This document shows positions 1 through 9,898 of a stretch of 49,753 bases of DNA, piece by piece. The DNA is from Verrucomicrobiia bacterium. Lineage in GTDB: Bacteria > Verrucomicrobiota > Verrucomicrobiia > Limisphaerales > DASXHY01. Made by a program: the position numbers and the translations under genes. The stretch is from the NCBI GenBank assembly GCA_035629175.1, contig DASPIL010000057.1:1-49753 (forward strand). Direction: 5' to 3'. Under the pieces are notes generated by a model, which was not told where the DNA came from, ran no database searches, and saw nothing but the letters and a program-made list of their open reading frames with translations. Positions within the stretch are counted from its first letter, which is position 1; the number at the start of each line of letters is the position of its first letter.

Positions 1-1
1 T

Positions 2-76
2 CTGCAGGAGTTGGCACTGCGCCTTGACCGCAGCCTGGAGTATCCCGGCCAATTGACGCCTCTGTGGAGCGGTTGA
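2..76 (+). CDS. C-terminal end of an unidentified protein (5' partial)
   Basis: The reading frame open from base 2 encodes 24 residues ending in LTPLWSG and a TGA at 74-76. A stop followed at once by a strong hairpin (88-110) on the same strand makes this a credible gene end. Too little is visible to name the protein. It may belong to the run that continues with scpA, but the hairpin and the roughly 270-base gap argue for separate transcription. Confidence 0.45.
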   Translation: MQELALRLDRSLEYPGQLTPLWSG

Positions 77-87
77 CTCTCAATTTA

Positions 88-110
88 CCCACCGTCCGGT
101 CGATGGTGGG
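88..110 (+). terminator. Hairpin, possible terminator of the upstream gene
   Basis: CCCACCGTC and GATGGTGGG form a 9-bp stem (one G-U pair) around a 5-base loop, 11 bases after the stop at 76. The tail ccgctctttg has only a short T run, so it is a weak candidate for an intrinsic terminator. The remaining bases up to the scpA start at 348 show no other clear feature. Confidence 0.4.
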
Positions 111-347
111 CCGCTCTTTGAAATCGCCCTAATCAAACCCTCATCTGAACGCTCACGGGTGGGGTGTCTTCAGTCGCCTTGAGGTGCCTCCTCAAAACAA
201 GACACGCGCCGCTTTTAAAAAATGACCGCACTCCCATTTCCCGTAGTCCCTCCTACCTTCCGGAATCCTTGCGGGCAAGGGTCTGCCATTGCCAACCCGA
301 TTTTGCGCGCTTACGATCTTTCACTCCGCGGCCGATGCGCGGTTCCG

Positions 348-1184
348 ATGTCCGAATACAAAGTCAAATTCGAGGTCTTTGAAGGCCCGCTGGATTTGCT
401 CCTCTATCTCATTCGAAAGGAGGAGGTCGACATCTATGAGGTCAACCTCACGCGCCTTGCCACCCAGTTCATCGAGTACATCGACACGATGCGCATGCTC
501 GACCTCGATGTTGCGGGCGAGTTCCTGGTGATGGCCGCGACACTGATGTACATCAAGAGCAAGGAGCTGCTCCCGGTGGAACAACAGGTGCAGACTGAGG
601 GCGAGGACGAGGGAGAGGATCCGCGATGGGAATTGATTCGGCAGCTCGTTGAATACAAAAAGTTTAAAGATGCCGCGGCGCAACTTCAGACACTCGAAAG
701 CCGGCAGGAAAACGTGTTTCCGCGGCGGCCCGGAAAGATTGAGTTTGAGCCTGAACCCGCGCGCGGCAAACCCGAGGTTTCGATCTTTGACCTCGTTAAC
801 GCGGTCAATTCCGTCCTCCAGCGAATTTCAAAAAAAGATGACGCGCGCGACATCTACGAGGACAAGTGGAGCGTCAGCGAGAAAATCGAGCATGTGCTCG
901 GCATGATCGCGTCCCGGCCGCGGCTGCGCTTCTCGGAATTGTTTGCCGATGCCAGCACACGACCCGAGGTGATCTGCACCTTCCTGGCGCTGCTGGAGCT
1001 CATTCGGCTCAAGCAGCTGGTTTGCGAACAGGCGGAGAACTTCGGCGAGATCGAAATTGTCCGGCGTGCACCGGAACCGCAGCCGGCCGAGGCCGCCGCA
1101 CCCCCGGCCCAGCAGGAACCCCCGTCCAACGATTCGTCCGCCCTGCCTGACAGCGGGCCGGCTTCATTCGAACACAATGGATAA
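348..1184 (+). CDS. scpA: ScpA, kleisin subunit of the SMC-ScpAB condensin
   Basis: ScpA is the kleisin that bridges the SMC heads and, with ScpB, helps compact and segregate the chromosome in the cytoplasm. The N-terminal signature FEVFEGPLDLLLYLI followed by KEEVDIYEV is diagnostic, and a C-terminal winged-helix region covers about residues 195-245 (RLRFSELFADASTRPEVICTF). The start MSEYKVKF at 348 gives 278 aa and begins just before the conserved segment; the frame stays open back to 222 but the extra 42 residues do not look like ScpA. The last 35 or so residues are a Pro/Ala/Glu-rich tail. The stop overlaps the scpB start by 8 bases, so the two are translated together, as is usual for this pair. 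Confidence 0.93.
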   Translation: MSEYKVKFEVFEGPLDLLLYLIRKEEVDIYEVNLTRLATQFIEYIDTMRMLDLDVAGEFLVMAATLMYIKSKELLPVEQQVQTEGEDEGEDPRWELIRQLVEYKKFKDAAAQLQTLESRQENVFPRRPGKIEFEPEPARGKPEVSIFDLVNAVNSVLQRISKKDDARDIYEDKWSVSEKIEHVLGMIASRPRLRFSELFADASTRPEVICTFLALLELIRLKQLVCEQAENFGEIEIVRRAPEPQPAEAAAPPAQQEPPSNDSSALPDSGPASFEHNG

Positions 1185-1950
1185 CGAAATACCCCAGCCA
1201 GAGGCGGAGAGCTCCCCCGCGGTTCTTCCGGCCGAACTCAAGTTCATCCTGGAAGCATTGCTCTTTTCCGCCCAAAAGCCACTCAGCCTGAAGGAAATCC
1301 GGGACGCCCTGGCAGGTGCCGTGGAACACGCGGAAGGCGATGCGCGCGCCGCCGCATTCAAGAAAGTCAGGGAACCAGAAATGATTGCCACGCTCGAGGA
1401 ACTGGCGAGGGACCACGACGCGGCGGCTAGAAGCTATCGTCTTGCATGCATCGCGGGATCCTGGCAGTTCGTAACGCTGCCGGATTATGCGCCGTGGCTG
1501 AAGGCGTTGGTCGGGGTAAAGGCACGCCCTCCTCGACTCTCCCAGGCCGCGCTTGAGACGATGGCGATCATTGCCTACCGGCAGCCGATCACCCGCGCGG
1601 AAGTGGAGCAGATTCGCGGCGTAAGTGTGGACGGCACAATGCAAACCTTGATTGAGCGCGGGTTGGTCGAGCAAACCGGCAGGGCTGAGGCGGTGGGGCG
1701 TCCAGCGCTTTACGGCACCACGGCGGTGTTCCTGGAGTATTTTGGATTGCGAAGCCTGGACGACCTGCCTGCAGCCGAGGAGTTGCGGCGCATTGTCATT
1801 GAAAAGCCGGCCGCCCCATTGACGGCGGACCCTGGGCTGGCGACAGTTCCGCCTGAACCGTTGAAGTCCGCTGAACAATCGGTTGTCGTGGAAACCTTAC
1901 CTGAGGCGACTGAAAGCTCCCCCGCGACGGATAAACCCACTGCGGATTGA
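1177..1950 (+). CDS. scpB: ScpB, winged-helix partner of ScpA in condensin
   Basis: ScpB dimers bind the ScpA kleisin and modulate the SMC ATPase. The 257-aa product has the two expected winged-helix regions. The second is the most recognisable, from about residue 121 (LSQAALETMAIIAYRQPIT) to the GLVEQTGRAEAVGRP segment near 165-180. The start MDNEIPQPEAE at 1177 overlaps the end of scpA by 8 bases; an upstream frame to 1057 lies wholly inside scpA and is rejected. After residue 195 there is a low-complexity Ala/Pro/Glu/Thr tail of about 60 residues, longer than in compact ScpB proteins. Part of an operon with scpA and, downstream, pheA. Confidence 0.92.
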   Translation: MDNEIPQPEAESSPAVLPAELKFILEALLFSAQKPLSLKEIRDALAGAVEHAEGDARAAAFKKVREPEMIATLEELARDHDAAARSYRLACIAGSWQFVTLPDYAPWLKALVGVKARPPRLSQAALETMAIIAYRQPITRAEVEQIRGVSVDGTMQTLIERGLVEQTGRAEAVGRPALYGTTAVFLEYFGLRSLDDLPAAEELRRIVIEKPAAPLTADPGLATVPPEPLKSAEQSVVVETLPEATESSPATDKPTAD

Positions 1951-1984
1951 TTCTTCGAGGCGGTTTCTCCATTCTGCCCCGGCT

Positions 1985-3046
1985 GTGAATATTTCCGACC
2001 ATCGCAAGGCCATCGACCTTCTGGATGCGCAGATCGTCAAGTTGCTGAACGAACGCACGCGGCACGTGCTGGCAATTGGCGAAATCAAGCTCAAAGCAGG
2101 CGAGGAGATCTATGCCCCGCACCGAGAGCGCGCAGTGCTTCAGCGGATCTGCAAACTGAATGAGGGTCCGATGACCGATGATTCGCTGCGGGCCGTGTAT
2201 CGCGAGGTGATGTCGAGCGCGTTGTCCTTGGAGAAATCCCTGACGATCTCGTATCTCGGGCCGGAAGCCACGTTCACACATCAAGCCGCGATCCGGCGCT
2301 TCGGGTCCAGCCTGCGCTATGCGGCGCAGAAGACGATTGCTGATGTCTTTTCAGAGGTGAGCAAGAACCGCGCGGATTACGGCGTGGTGCCTGTCGAAAA
2401 TTCCACGGAGGGGGTCGTCACCCACACGCTCGACATGTTCGTCGACAGCGATCTCAAGATTGTGGCGCAAATCATCCTTCCCGTTCAGCAGTGCCTGATG
2501 AGCAATTCTCCGCGGTCACAGTTGCGGAAACTGTATTGTCATCCGCAATCACTGGCCCAATGCCGCGGCTGGATTCAAAACCACCTGCCGCAGGTTGAAA
2601 TCATCGAGACCTCCTCGAACGCCCGCTCGGCCGAACTCGCCGCGAAGGAAAAAGGTGCAGCCGCTGTGGGCGGAATTCTTGCAGCGGAAAAATATGGTTT
2701 GAACGTTTTGGAGCAGGACATCCAGGATAACGCTGCCAACGCCACGCGCTTTCTCGTTCTCGGGCGTCGCTGCAGCCCGCCGACTGGCAGCGATCGCACG
2801 AGCCTCATGGTCAGCGTCAGCCACAAGGTTGGGGCATTGCATCATGCACTCGCGGCATTTCGGCGAAACAAAATCAATCTCACCAAAATCGAATCGCGGC
2901 CGAGCAAGCGCAAGGCCTGGGAATACTTCTTCTTCATCGACTGCGATGGCCATCAGCAGGATCGCAAAGTCGCTGGGGCCATCACAGCGCTGGAAGCGGA
3001 GTGCAGCTTTGTCAAAGTTCTTGGGTCATATCCGAATTCCGACTGA
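1985..3046 (+). CDS. pheA: Bifunctional chorismate mutase / prephenate dehydratase
   Basis: Converts chorismate to prephenate and prephenate to phenylpyruvate, the last committed steps to phenylalanine, in the cytoplasm. Three domains are visible: chorismate mutase (about residues 1-85, ISDHRKAIDLLDAQIVKLLN), prephenate dehydratase (about 88-265, with SYLGPEATFTHQAA, PVENSTEGVV and NATRF) and a C-terminal ACT domain (about 275-350, GALHHAL and ESRP), which normally binds phenylalanine for feedback inhibition. The GTG at 1985 gives 353 aa, the usual length, and starts directly at the mutase domain. The next upstream ATG at 1883 would overlap scpB by 68 bases and add arginine-rich sequence with no family resemblance. 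No strong ribosome site is seen. kdsD starts 6 bases after the stop. Confidence 0.93.
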   Translation: MNISDHRKAIDLLDAQIVKLLNERTRHVLAIGEIKLKAGEEIYAPHRERAVLQRICKLNEGPMTDDSLRAVYREVMSSALSLEKSLTISYLGPEATFTHQAAIRRFGSSLRYAAQKTIADVFSEVSKNRADYGVVPVENSTEGVVTHTLDMFVDSDLKIVAQIILPVQQCLMSNSPRSQLRKLYCHPQSLAQCRGWIQNHLPQVEIIETSSNARSAELAAKEKGAAAVGGILAAEKYGLNVLEQDIQDNAANATRFLVLGRRCSPPTGSDRTSLMVSVSHKVGALHHALAAFRRNKINLTKIESRPSKRKAWEYFFFIDCDGHQQDRKVAGAITALEAECSFVKVLGSYPNSD

Positions 3047-3052
3047 CTCGCC

Positions 3053-4024
3053 ATGAGCCATCTCGCCCGCGCCCGCACGGTTTTCGACATCGAGCTCGCT
3101 GCGATCAAAGCCGTGCGGGCGCAGCTCGACTCGCAATTTGACCAGGCCGTGGACTGCATTGTCGCCGCGCTCGCCAATCGCAGCAAAGTTGTCATCGTGG
3201 GCATTGGCAAATCGGGCAACGTGGGAGGCAAAATCGCCGCCACCCTGACGAGCACTGGATCCACTTCCGTCGTGCTCAACAGCGTTGACGCCCTGCACGG
3301 CGACGTCGGGATTGTGAATGACGGCGACGTCATCCTGGGCCTGAGCTATTCGGGCGAGTCGGAGGAATTGTTAAACCTGCTCCCGGCCCTGAAGCGGTTT
3401 TCAGTCCGTGTCATTTCCATGACAGGCAATGCGAAGTCTGCCCTCGCAATGCACAGCGACATCGTGCTGAACGTGCGTGTGCCGAAGGAAGCATGCCCGT
3501 TCAATCTCGCGCCGACTTCCAGCACCACCGCAATGCTCGTCATGGGTGATGCACTTGCCATGGCAGTCCTTCAGGCGCGCGGGTTCAAGAAAGCTGACTT
3601 CGCACGGTATCATCCGAGCGGAGCCATCGGACGCGCCATGCTGCTGCGCGTGGGCGACATCATGCGAAAGGGTGAGCGCAACGCGGTGGCGCGCGAGGAT
3701 CTCACCGTAAAAGAGGCGCTGCTCGTCATGACCCGCGCGAAATCAGGGAGCTTGTCAGTGATCAATGGGCGCGGACGATTGGTTGGCGTGTTTACCGACG
3801 GCGATTTCCGGCGGTGGATGTCGGCGGATGATGACCTGCTTTCGCGCCGCCTCAAGTCCGTCATGACGCCGAGACCGATTGCGATTCGCGACGAGGCGCT
3901 CGCGGTTGAAGCGCTCAAGATTTTTGACGAAAGGAACATCGACGATCTCATTGTGGTCAACGCGAAGCATGAGCCGGTCGGGATGGTGGATTCGCAGGAC
4001 CTTCCGAAGCTCAAGATTGTGTAG
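3053..4024 (+). CDS. kdsD: D-arabinose 5-phosphate isomerase, KdsD/KpsF family
   Basis: Interconverts ribulose 5-phosphate and arabinose 5-phosphate, the first step toward Kdo for lipopolysaccharide, which fits a Gram-negative envelope. The 323-aa protein has an N-terminal SIS domain (about 40-180: IVGIGKSGNVGGKIAAT, LSYSGESEE, the FNLAPTSSTTAMLVMGDALA segment and RYHPSGAIG) and two CBS motifs (about 205-320). Length and order match the family exactly. It begins 6 bases after pheA, so it is probably co-transcribed. kdsC, often next to kdsD, is not here. A sugar isomerase acting on another phosphosugar cannot be excluded, but KdsD is the usual function of this architecture. Confidence 0.9.
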   Translation: MSHLARARTVFDIELAAIKAVRAQLDSQFDQAVDCIVAALANRSKVVIVGIGKSGNVGGKIAATLTSTGSTSVVLNSVDALHGDVGIVNDGDVILGLSYSGESEELLNLLPALKRFSVRVISMTGNAKSALAMHSDIVLNVRVPKEACPFNLAPTSSTTAMLVMGDALAMAVLQARGFKKADFARYHPSGAIGRAMLLRVGDIMRKGERNAVAREDLTVKEALLVMTRAKSGSLSVINGRGRLVGVFTDGDFRRWMSADDDLLSRRLKSVMTPRPIAIRDEALAVEALKIFDERNIDDLIVVNAKHEPVGMVDSQDLPKLKIV

Positions 4025-4075
4025 GAGCGTCAATTCTTTGCGAGGCGCGCCCGTTGGGGTTAACGTGACGCACCC

Positions 4076-6163
4076 ATGGCAACCAGCAGCACAACCGGCC
4101 ACGCGCACACGAATCGTTTGGCCCGAGAAAAATCCCCCTACCTGCTCCAGCACGCGCACAATCCCGTGGATTGGCATCCGTGGAGCGACATTGCTTTTGA
4201 AAAGGCGCGTGCGGAGAACAAGCCGATCTTTCTCAGCATTGGTTATTCAACCTGCCATTGGTGCCATGTCATGGAACGGGAATCGTTTGAAGACGAAAAG
4301 GTGGGCGCCTGGCTGAACGAGCATTTCGTGAGCATCAAGGTGGATCGCGAGGAGCGGCCGGATGTTGACAAGATCTACATGACGTTTGTGCAGGCGACCA
4401 CTGGCTCGGGTGGCTGGCCCATGAGTGTTTTCCTGACGCCAAATCGGCAGCCGTTCTTTGGCGGGACCTATTTTCCACCCGACAACCGATACGGCAGGCC
4501 GGGTTTCCTGACGTTGCTCCAGCACATTCACCAGCTCTGGCAAAACCGCCGTGAAGATCTTCTCGAGTCCGCGGCGGAAATGCATTCGCGGCTTGCAGGA
4601 ATGATGGCGGTTGAAAGGGGCGAGGCCGAAGCCCCGGTGAACCGCGATCTGCTTCGAAAGGCGGGAGCATTGTTGAAGGAGCATTACGACCCGCGTCACG
4701 GAGGTTTCGGGGGCGCGCCCAAATTTCCGCAACCGAGCCATCCGGCATTGCTGCTGCGTTACGCGGCGCGATTTGACGACAAGGAAGCAACACAGATGGT
4801 CCTGCACACGTGTGAACGCATGGCCGCGGGAGGCATTAACGATCAACTGGGCGGCGGCTTTTCGAGGTATGCCGTCGACGCGGAATGGCTCGTGCCTCAT
4901 TTCGAAAAGATGCTTTATGACAATGCGCAACTGGTCTCGCTCTACCTCGACGCATATTTGGCGAGCGACAATCCCCTTCATGCGAAAGTGGCGCGCGATG
5001 TCCTCGCGTACGTGCAACGCGACATGACGCACCCGGATGGAGGCTTCTATTCGGCGGAGGATGCGGACTCGGAAGGACACGAGGGAAAGTTCTATTGTTG
5101 GACGCGCTCGGAGCTGGCCGGTCTCCTGACGCCCGAGGAGTTCAATGTTACGGCCCGCCACTTCGGCATCACGGAAGGCGGCAACTTCGTCGATCACAGT
5201 CATCCCGCGCCATTGGCCAATCAGAACGTGCTGAGCATCGCGAATCCAGTCGCACCAGCGGATGCTCCTCTGCTTGAATCGGCACGGGCAAAGATGATCG
5301 AGGCCCGCAGCCGGCGCATTCGCCCGCATTTGGACGACAAGGTTCTGGCCTCATGGAATGGACTGATGTTAGGCGCCTTCGCGAGAGCGTATGCAGTTCT
5401 TGGAGATCAACCCTTTCGCGAGACGGCCGAGCGGAACCTTGCATTCATTCGATCCGCGCTATGGGATGCTGATTCGCAAACGTTGTTTCATCGCTGGCGC
5501 GAGGGCGAACGCGACCAGGTTCAACTGCTTGAAGCCTACGCGTTTCTTCTGCAGGGCGTGATCGACCTGTATGAAGCCACGATTGATCCTGCCGTGCTGG
5601 AGTTTGCGGTTCAACTCGCGGAATCCTTGTTGAAACGTTTTTACGACAGCGATGCTGGCGGATTCTGGCAGAGCGCGGCGGAGTCCACGGATTTGATCCT
5701 GCGGGTGAAGGAGGCGTATGACGGCGCGGAACCGTCAGGAAATTCGGTGGCGATTCTTGCGTTATTGAAGCTGGGCGCGATTTGTGAGCGCGATGAGTTC
5801 ACGGCTGCCGCGCGCAAGAGCCTGCAATTGTTTGCCGCGCGATTAGAACATTCTCCACAAGCCCTTACCTACATGCTGCATGCCGTCGATTTCAGCTGGC
5901 AGGAGCCCGTGCGCATTGTCATCGCCGGTGATTCGAAGGATCGGCATGCGATGGACTTGATCCGTGCGGCACATGGCGTGTACCAGCCGAATAGGATCGT
6001 CATGGGAAATCGGGGTTCGGTGGATGCGTTTGCCCAAACGCTGAAGGGAGAACCGAAACCGCTGGCCTACCTTTGCAGTGGAATGACGTGCCAGGCCCCG
6101 ACGGCCGATCCTGAACACCTGCGCAATCTGGTAGCGGGAAATCGCGCGGCGGCAAGCGGCTAG
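4076..6163 (+). CDS. Thioredoxin-domain protein of the YyaL/DUF255 (SPATA20-like) family
   Basis: The 695-aa protein opens with [21 protein letters not shown], the hallmark of this family. An N-terminal thioredoxin-like domain (about 1-170) carries a CHWC redox motif in [17 protein letters not shown] and the [12 protein letters not shown] segment. The rest (about 200-690) resembles a six-hairpin glycosidase-type barrel, including [37 protein letters not shown] and [13 protein letters not shown]. Family members are widespread, but the substrate and reaction are not settled, so no enzyme name is given. There is no signal peptide, so it should be cytoplasmic. The start at 4076 has no strong ribosome site but fits the family N-terminus. 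It converges on the minus-strand response regulator 33 bases downstream. Confidence 0.88.
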   Translation: MATSSTTGHAHTNRLAREKSPYLLQHAHNPVDWHPWSDIAFEKARAENKPIFLSIGYSTCHWCHVMERESFEDEKVGAWLNEHFVSIKVDREERPDVDKIYMTFVQATTGSGGWPMSVFLTPNRQPFFGGTYFPPDNRYGRPGFLTLLQHIHQLWQNRREDLLESAAEMHSRLAGMMAVERGEAEAPVNRDLLRKAGALLKEHYDPRHGGFGGAPKFPQPSHPALLLRYAARFDDKEATQMVLHTCERMAAGGINDQLGGGFSRYAVDAEWLVPHFEKMLYDNAQLVSLYLDAYLASDNPLHAKVARDVLAYVQRDMTHPDGGFYSAEDADSEGHEGKFYCWTRSELAGLLTPEEFNVTARHFGITEGGNFVDHSHPAPLANQNVLSIANPVAPADAPLLESARAKMIEARSRRIRPHLDDKVLASWNGLMLGAFARAYAVLGDQPFRETAERNLAFIRSALWDADSQTLFHRWREGERDQVQLLEAYAFLLQGVIDLYEATIDPAVLEFAVQLAESLLKRFYDSDAGGFWQSAAESTDLILRVKEAYDGAEPSGNSVAILALLKLGAICERDEFTAAARKSLQLFAARLEHSPQALTYMLHAVDFSWQEPVRIVIAGDSKDRHAMDLIRAAHGVYQPNRIVMGNRGSVDAFAQTLKGEPKPLAYLCSGMTCQAPTADPEHLRNLVAGNRAAASG

Positions 6164-6196
6164 CCCAACGCGATCTGCAACGAAACGAATGTTCGG

Positions 6197-6640
6197 TCAG
6201 GGGCTGGGCGCTGCAATGTCGGGCGACTTCGATTCCATTGCCGCATCCACAGCCTGCACGAGCGCCTCCCCCTGTGGCGGTTTGACGTAGTAAGCCTTTG
6301 CGCCGAGTTGATGAGCTTGTTGACGATCCCGCTCTTCTGGAGAAGACGTGAGCACGACAACGGGGAGGGTGGAGAGCGTTTCGTGCTGGCGAATCCACTG
6401 CAGCACTTCAAACCCGTGCACGTAGGGAAGCTTCAGGTCCAGAAAGACAAGCAACGGAATGGGAAACTGGGAACGGTCCTTAAACTTGCCGACCCCGCCG
6501 AGGTAGTCCAGCGCCTCCTGCCCATCCATGACCACGTGCAAAGGGAGTTGAATGTTTGCCTTTCTCAATGCCCGGCGCATGAGAAAAACATCGTCTTCGC
6601 TGTCTTCGACCAATAGCAGAGTTCGCGTCTGATCTGTCAT
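6197..6640 (-). CDS. Single-domain response regulator, Rcp1/CheY-like
   Basis: A 147-aa stand-alone receiver domain with acidic residues at 12-13 (LLLVEDSEDD), the phosphoacceptor Asp68 in LVFLDLKLPYVHG, the switch Thr in VVVLTSS and the conserved Lys in YYVKP. The insertion between helix 2 and strand 3 (GGVGKFKDRSQFPIP) is typical of the Rcp1 group that partners phytochrome-like kinases. It has no output domain, so it acts through protein contacts or as a phosphorelay intermediate. It lies 67 bases downstream of the PAS/GAF kinase on the same strand, its likely phosphodonor. Confidence 0.88.
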   Translation of the reverse strand: MTDQTRTLLLVEDSEDDVFLMRRALRKANIQLPLHVVMDGQEALDYLGGVGKFKDRSQFPIPLLVFLDLKLPYVHGFEVLQWIRQHETLSTLPVVVLTSSPEERDRQQAHQLGAKAYYVKPPQGEALVQAVDAAMESKSPDIAAPSP

Positions 6641-6707
6641 AAATCCTCACCGTCGCCGCCCGCTCGCCATCGGGCGCGGACTGCCGTTCTTTTCTGAATA
6701 CACGATT

Positions 6708-9281
6708 TCAAGGCGCCGGAGCGGGTGTGCTGGCTCCCGGCAACTCCAGCCAGAAGCGGCTTCCCGTGGTGCCATCCGAAACCACGCCCACCCGTCCGCC
6801 CATGCGTTCGACCGCTTTGCGCACAATCGCGAGGCCGATTCCCGTGCCCTCGTATTTGCGCTCAGGATGGATTCTTTCAAACATTCCGAACAGCCGATGC
6901 TGATATTCGGGACGAATGCCGATGCCGTTATCTTCAACCCAAAATCGCACCCATTCCCCGCGCCGCTCCGCGGCGAGTCGGACTCGTGCGGTCTGACCCG
7001 GCAATACGAACTTCACCGCGTTGCTCAGCAGATTGGATACGGCCTGTGACAGCGAAGGTTCGTGGGCCAGGACGTCGTGCAGAGGTTCAACCAACTCAAT
7101 TTCTGCCTGCGGGGCCTGCATCTGCGGATATTGCAGCAGGATTTCGCGCAGCAGCTTGCTCAACGATACGGGTTGCAGCTGAATTTCACGGCGGCTCAAC
7201 CTGCTGTAGATGAGGATATCCTGGATGAGCCGATCCATGCGCGCACCGCTGCGCACGATCCGCTCCAGGTAATCGCGCCCGGAATCGTCCAATTGGGCGC
7301 CGTGATCCTCGAGCACGGCACGGGCGTAGCCCTGCATGGCGCGCACTGGCGCCCGCAGGTCATGTGAGACGCTATAGGAGAATTCCTCCATCTGCGCGAT
7401 CGCTTCGCGCAGGGAAGCCGTGCGCTCGTCCACGAGCCGTTCCAGCGCCTGCCCGCTTTTTTGCCTCTGCAATGCGAACGCAATCTGGCTGGCAATCGTC
7501 TGCGCCGGACGCACCTCGTCAGCAGTGAAGAAGTGCGTCGACGTGTAATAAATCATGAATTTGCCCAGCAGCTGCTTTTGGTTCGTGATGGGAACGAAAG
7601 CCAGCGCCTTGATTCCTTCCCGTTCCGCCGCTTCCCGCAGTTCAGGCGCCAGGTTCGCCTCCGCAATGTTGTTGATCCACAGTACCTCCGGATCCGGGTC
7701 GCCGGCCGCCCACGGGGAGTGGCCTTCGGCCGCGCGGCGATAGGTTTCGGACAATCCACGCCACGCACGGAAGCGCATCAGGCCCTGCTCGTCGTATAGA
7801 AGAATGGAAGCGCGATCCGCATGGTGGCAGCGGCAGATCGCATCAAGCGCGGCCTCGTGAATTTCCGGCATTGCACTCGCCCGGTTGACGGCCGCTACCA
7901 ATTCATACAAGGCGCGCTGCTGCAATTCCGTCTGCTTGGATGCGGTGACATCGAGTGCCACGCCTGAAACGCCAAGTATTTCGCCCTGCGCATTGCGCCG
8001 GGGCGAAACAAACACGTCATAGAATTTTTTCCCGCCCGGCAGGCTCGTGCCGACCTCCAGCCGCCGCGCAGCGCCGCTCTCCAGCGCCTCCCGCTTCAAC
8101 GCCATCAACGCCTGGCCTTCGGGTCCCGGCAATAATTCGAGATCGGTTTTGCCGAGGGCTCCCGCATGTTCTGGATGCGATGGATAAAGCCACACATAAC
8201 GCAGGTTCCTGTCCTGCTCGTAAAGCGTCACCGATTCTGAGTGGGCCGCGAGACGAAAGCGCTCTTCGCTGAGCCGCAAAGCCTGTTGCGCTTTCAACCG
8301 TTCTGCAGCCTCGCGCTCCGCGGTTTCCCGGAGGCGGATGCTCTCGATGACGTCAGCCGCCTGCCGCGCGAGCAGATCCATCATCCGTTCGTCCCGTTCT
8401 GACGGCCGGTGTGGCTTGGGAAACTGGATCGAAAGAACTCCGATAAGCCGATCCTCGCAGGTGATCAACGGTGTGCTGTGCGCCGCGCGGAATCCGGCGG
8501 CGCGAGCCGCGTCCCTGTGAAATTCCATCGCTGGATGTGTTTCGACATCTTCGATGATCACGCGTTCGCGGCGAAGGAAAGCAAGGCCGCAGGTGCAGCT
8601 GCCGGGTGTGACCACTTCGCTCAGCTTGAGAAAACTGGAATCGAATCCTTCCGCCACTGCAACACGCAGACCTTTTCCATCAGCGTCGGACAAGGACAGA
8701 ATGCCCATCGTCGCGTGGTGAATCTCAAGCGCCGCGCGCAGAATTTCGCGCAATGCGGCATGCAGTTTCAGGGGTGCAGCCAGGCGCGCGCTGATTTCAT
8801 GCAGCTGGCGCAGGTCTGCAACCTGGCGTTCCAACTGGGACCGCACCCGGGCAAAGGGGCCGGACGCGGCCGTTTCGGGTGTGATGACGCTCAGCGTGAC
8901 GATGTAGCCGCTTGGGACGAACGGCGCGGCCGAGAGTTTCAACCATCGGTTTCCCTGGCTTTCGAAATACTCCCATTCTGCGGTCCCGGATTGCTCCATC
9001 GCCGCGCACAATTCGGATTTCATGCCGCCGCCGAAGAGATCCGGTAATGCGTCCCAAACCAGCTGTCCTGCGATGTCGCCTGGTTTGCAGGAGAGAAGGT
9101 CCGCCGCGGATGCGGTCATTGACTGGACCCGCCAGGCGTTATCCAGTGCGAGAAAGCCCTCGCGCGGGGCTGCCGTCGGCGCATCGGCGACCGTTTCGAG
9201 CTGCGGCGAAACGTGGAGAACAGATCTCTCCAGAGCTGCATCTGCCTCAGGGCCAGAGCGTTCTGTGGGCGCACGATTCAC
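6708..9281 (-). CDS. Multi-sensor histidine kinase (PAS-GAF-PAS-GAF-HisKA-HATPase)
   Basis: An 857-aa cytoplasmic sensor kinase with no membrane segment. Domain order, approximate: PAS (43-150, GFLALDNAWRVQSMTASAAD), GAF (160-315), PAS (330-460, containing SESVTLYEQDRNLRYVWLYP), GAF (470-615), HisKA with the phosphoacceptor in FSYSVSHDLRAPVRAMQ near 640, and a HATPase with N box SNLLSNAVKFV and G boxes VEDNGIGI and GTGIGLAIV. The layout resembles phytochrome-type kinases without an obvious chromophore-binding PHY region, so the signal (ligand, redox or light) is unknown. The start is a GTG at 9281 with no clear ribosome site; no internal start would keep the first PAS domain. The Rcp1-like regulator follows on the same strand. 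Confidence 0.88.
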   Translation of the reverse strand: MNRAPTERSGPEADAALERSVLHVSPQLETVADAPTAAPREGFLALDNAWRVQSMTASAADLLSCKPGDIAGQLVWDALPDLFGGGMKSELCAAMEQSGTAEWEYFESQGNRWLKLSAAPFVPSGYIVTLSVITPETAASGPFARVRSQLERQVADLRQLHEISARLAAPLKLHAALREILRAALEIHHATMGILSLSDADGKGLRVAVAEGFDSSFLKLSEVVTPGSCTCGLAFLRRERVIIEDVETHPAMEFHRDAARAAGFRAAHSTPLITCEDRLIGVLSIQFPKPHRPSERDERMMDLLARQAADVIESIRLRETAEREAAERLKAQQALRLSEERFRLAAHSESVTLYEQDRNLRYVWLYPSHPEHAGALGKTDLELLPGPEGQALMALKREALESGAARRLEVGTSLPGGKKFYDVFVSPRRNAQGEILGVSGVALDVTASKQTELQQRALYELVAAVNRASAMPEIHEAALDAICRCHHADRASILLYDEQGLMRFRAWRGLSETYRRAAEGHSPWAAGDPDPEVLWINNIAEANLAPELREAAEREGIKALAFVPITNQKQLLGKFMIYYTSTHFFTADEVRPAQTIASQIAFALQRQKSGQALERLVDERTASLREAIAQMEEFSYSVSHDLRAPVRAMQGYARAVLEDHGAQLDDSGRDYLERIVRSGARMDRLIQDILIYSRLSRREIQLQPVSLSKLLREILLQYPQMQAPQAEIELVEPLHDVLAHEPSLSQAVSNLLSNAVKFVLPGQTARVRLAAERRGEWVRFWVEDNGIGIRPEYQHRLFGMFERIHPERKYEGTGIGLAIVRKAVERMGGRVGVVSDGTTGSRFWLELPGASTPAPAP

Positions 9282-9348
9282 GGCTGATAAGGGCGAAATG
9301 AGAAACCGCCGACCCGGATGCAGACATGGGGTAAAGACCTACCCGCCC

Positions 9349-9768
9349 TCAAATATAATACATTTTGTCTTTCTCATTTGCCTGATCGAGCAGGTATTGA
9401 AACGTGATGCGATCGGCTGCCGCGGTGGCGTCGGTTTTCAGCTGCCGCCAGGCTCCTGCAAGCTCGAGAGGGCATTGGGGATCGGAAAGAGCGGGAGTGT
9501 CGAAGACTTCGCCATGTACGGCCCTGAGAACGTCACCCAGCGAGATTTCGGCCGGCGGGCGCGCGAGCAGGTAGCCCCCTTCCTTGCCGCGGACGCTGCG
9601 GACGATTCCCATCGCTTTCAGTTCAATCAGGATTTGCACGAGGTAATTCGCAGGCACTTGTTGTTCGCCTGCGAGATCCTCGATGCGCACCGCGTTCCCA
9701 GACGTCACGTGACGCGCCAGTCCGAACACGGCGCGCGCGGCGTAATCGCTTTTGAGCGAGAGCTTCAC
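9349..9768 (-). CDS. Rrf2-family transcriptional regulator
   Basis: A 139-aa protein with the family's N-terminal winged helix (MKLSLKSDYAARAVFGLARH, then VPANYLVQILIELKAMGIVRS and the wing RGKEGGYLLARPP). Rrf2 proteins are dimeric repressors; the IscR and NsrR types hold an Fe-S cluster with three cysteines, while the CymR/RirA-like types differ. Here the C-terminal half has only one cysteine (in DPQCPLEL), so a classical three-Cys cluster is not possible. The start is GTG at 9768. It is divergent from dapL, with about 130 bases between the starts, so control of dapL, itself or a distant regulon is plausible. The 8-bp palindrome CGTTAACG at 9776-9783 lies just upstream of its start. Confidence 0.87.
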   Translation of the reverse strand: MKLSLKSDYAARAVFGLARHVTSGNAVRIEDLAGEQQVPANYLVQILIELKAMGIVRSVRGKEGGYLLARPPAEISLGDVLRAVHGEVFDTPALSDPQCPLELAGAWRQLKTDATAAADRITFQYLLDQANEKDKMYYI

Positions 9769-9898
9769 CTCGCAACGTTAACGAACAGCAGCTAAATCGC
9801 AATCATTCCCGCCACGGTTGCACCCACTTGCGCCATCAAAGTTGTTCCACTAAGGTCTCCGCCCGTTGCTTGTTCGTAATCCGATTGAGAGGATTTTC

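Noticed and set aside
9326-9345. Terminator after the Rrf2 gene (GGGTA/TACCC hairpin)
   Set aside because: The stem is only 5 bp and no T run follows on the minus strand; too weak to call.
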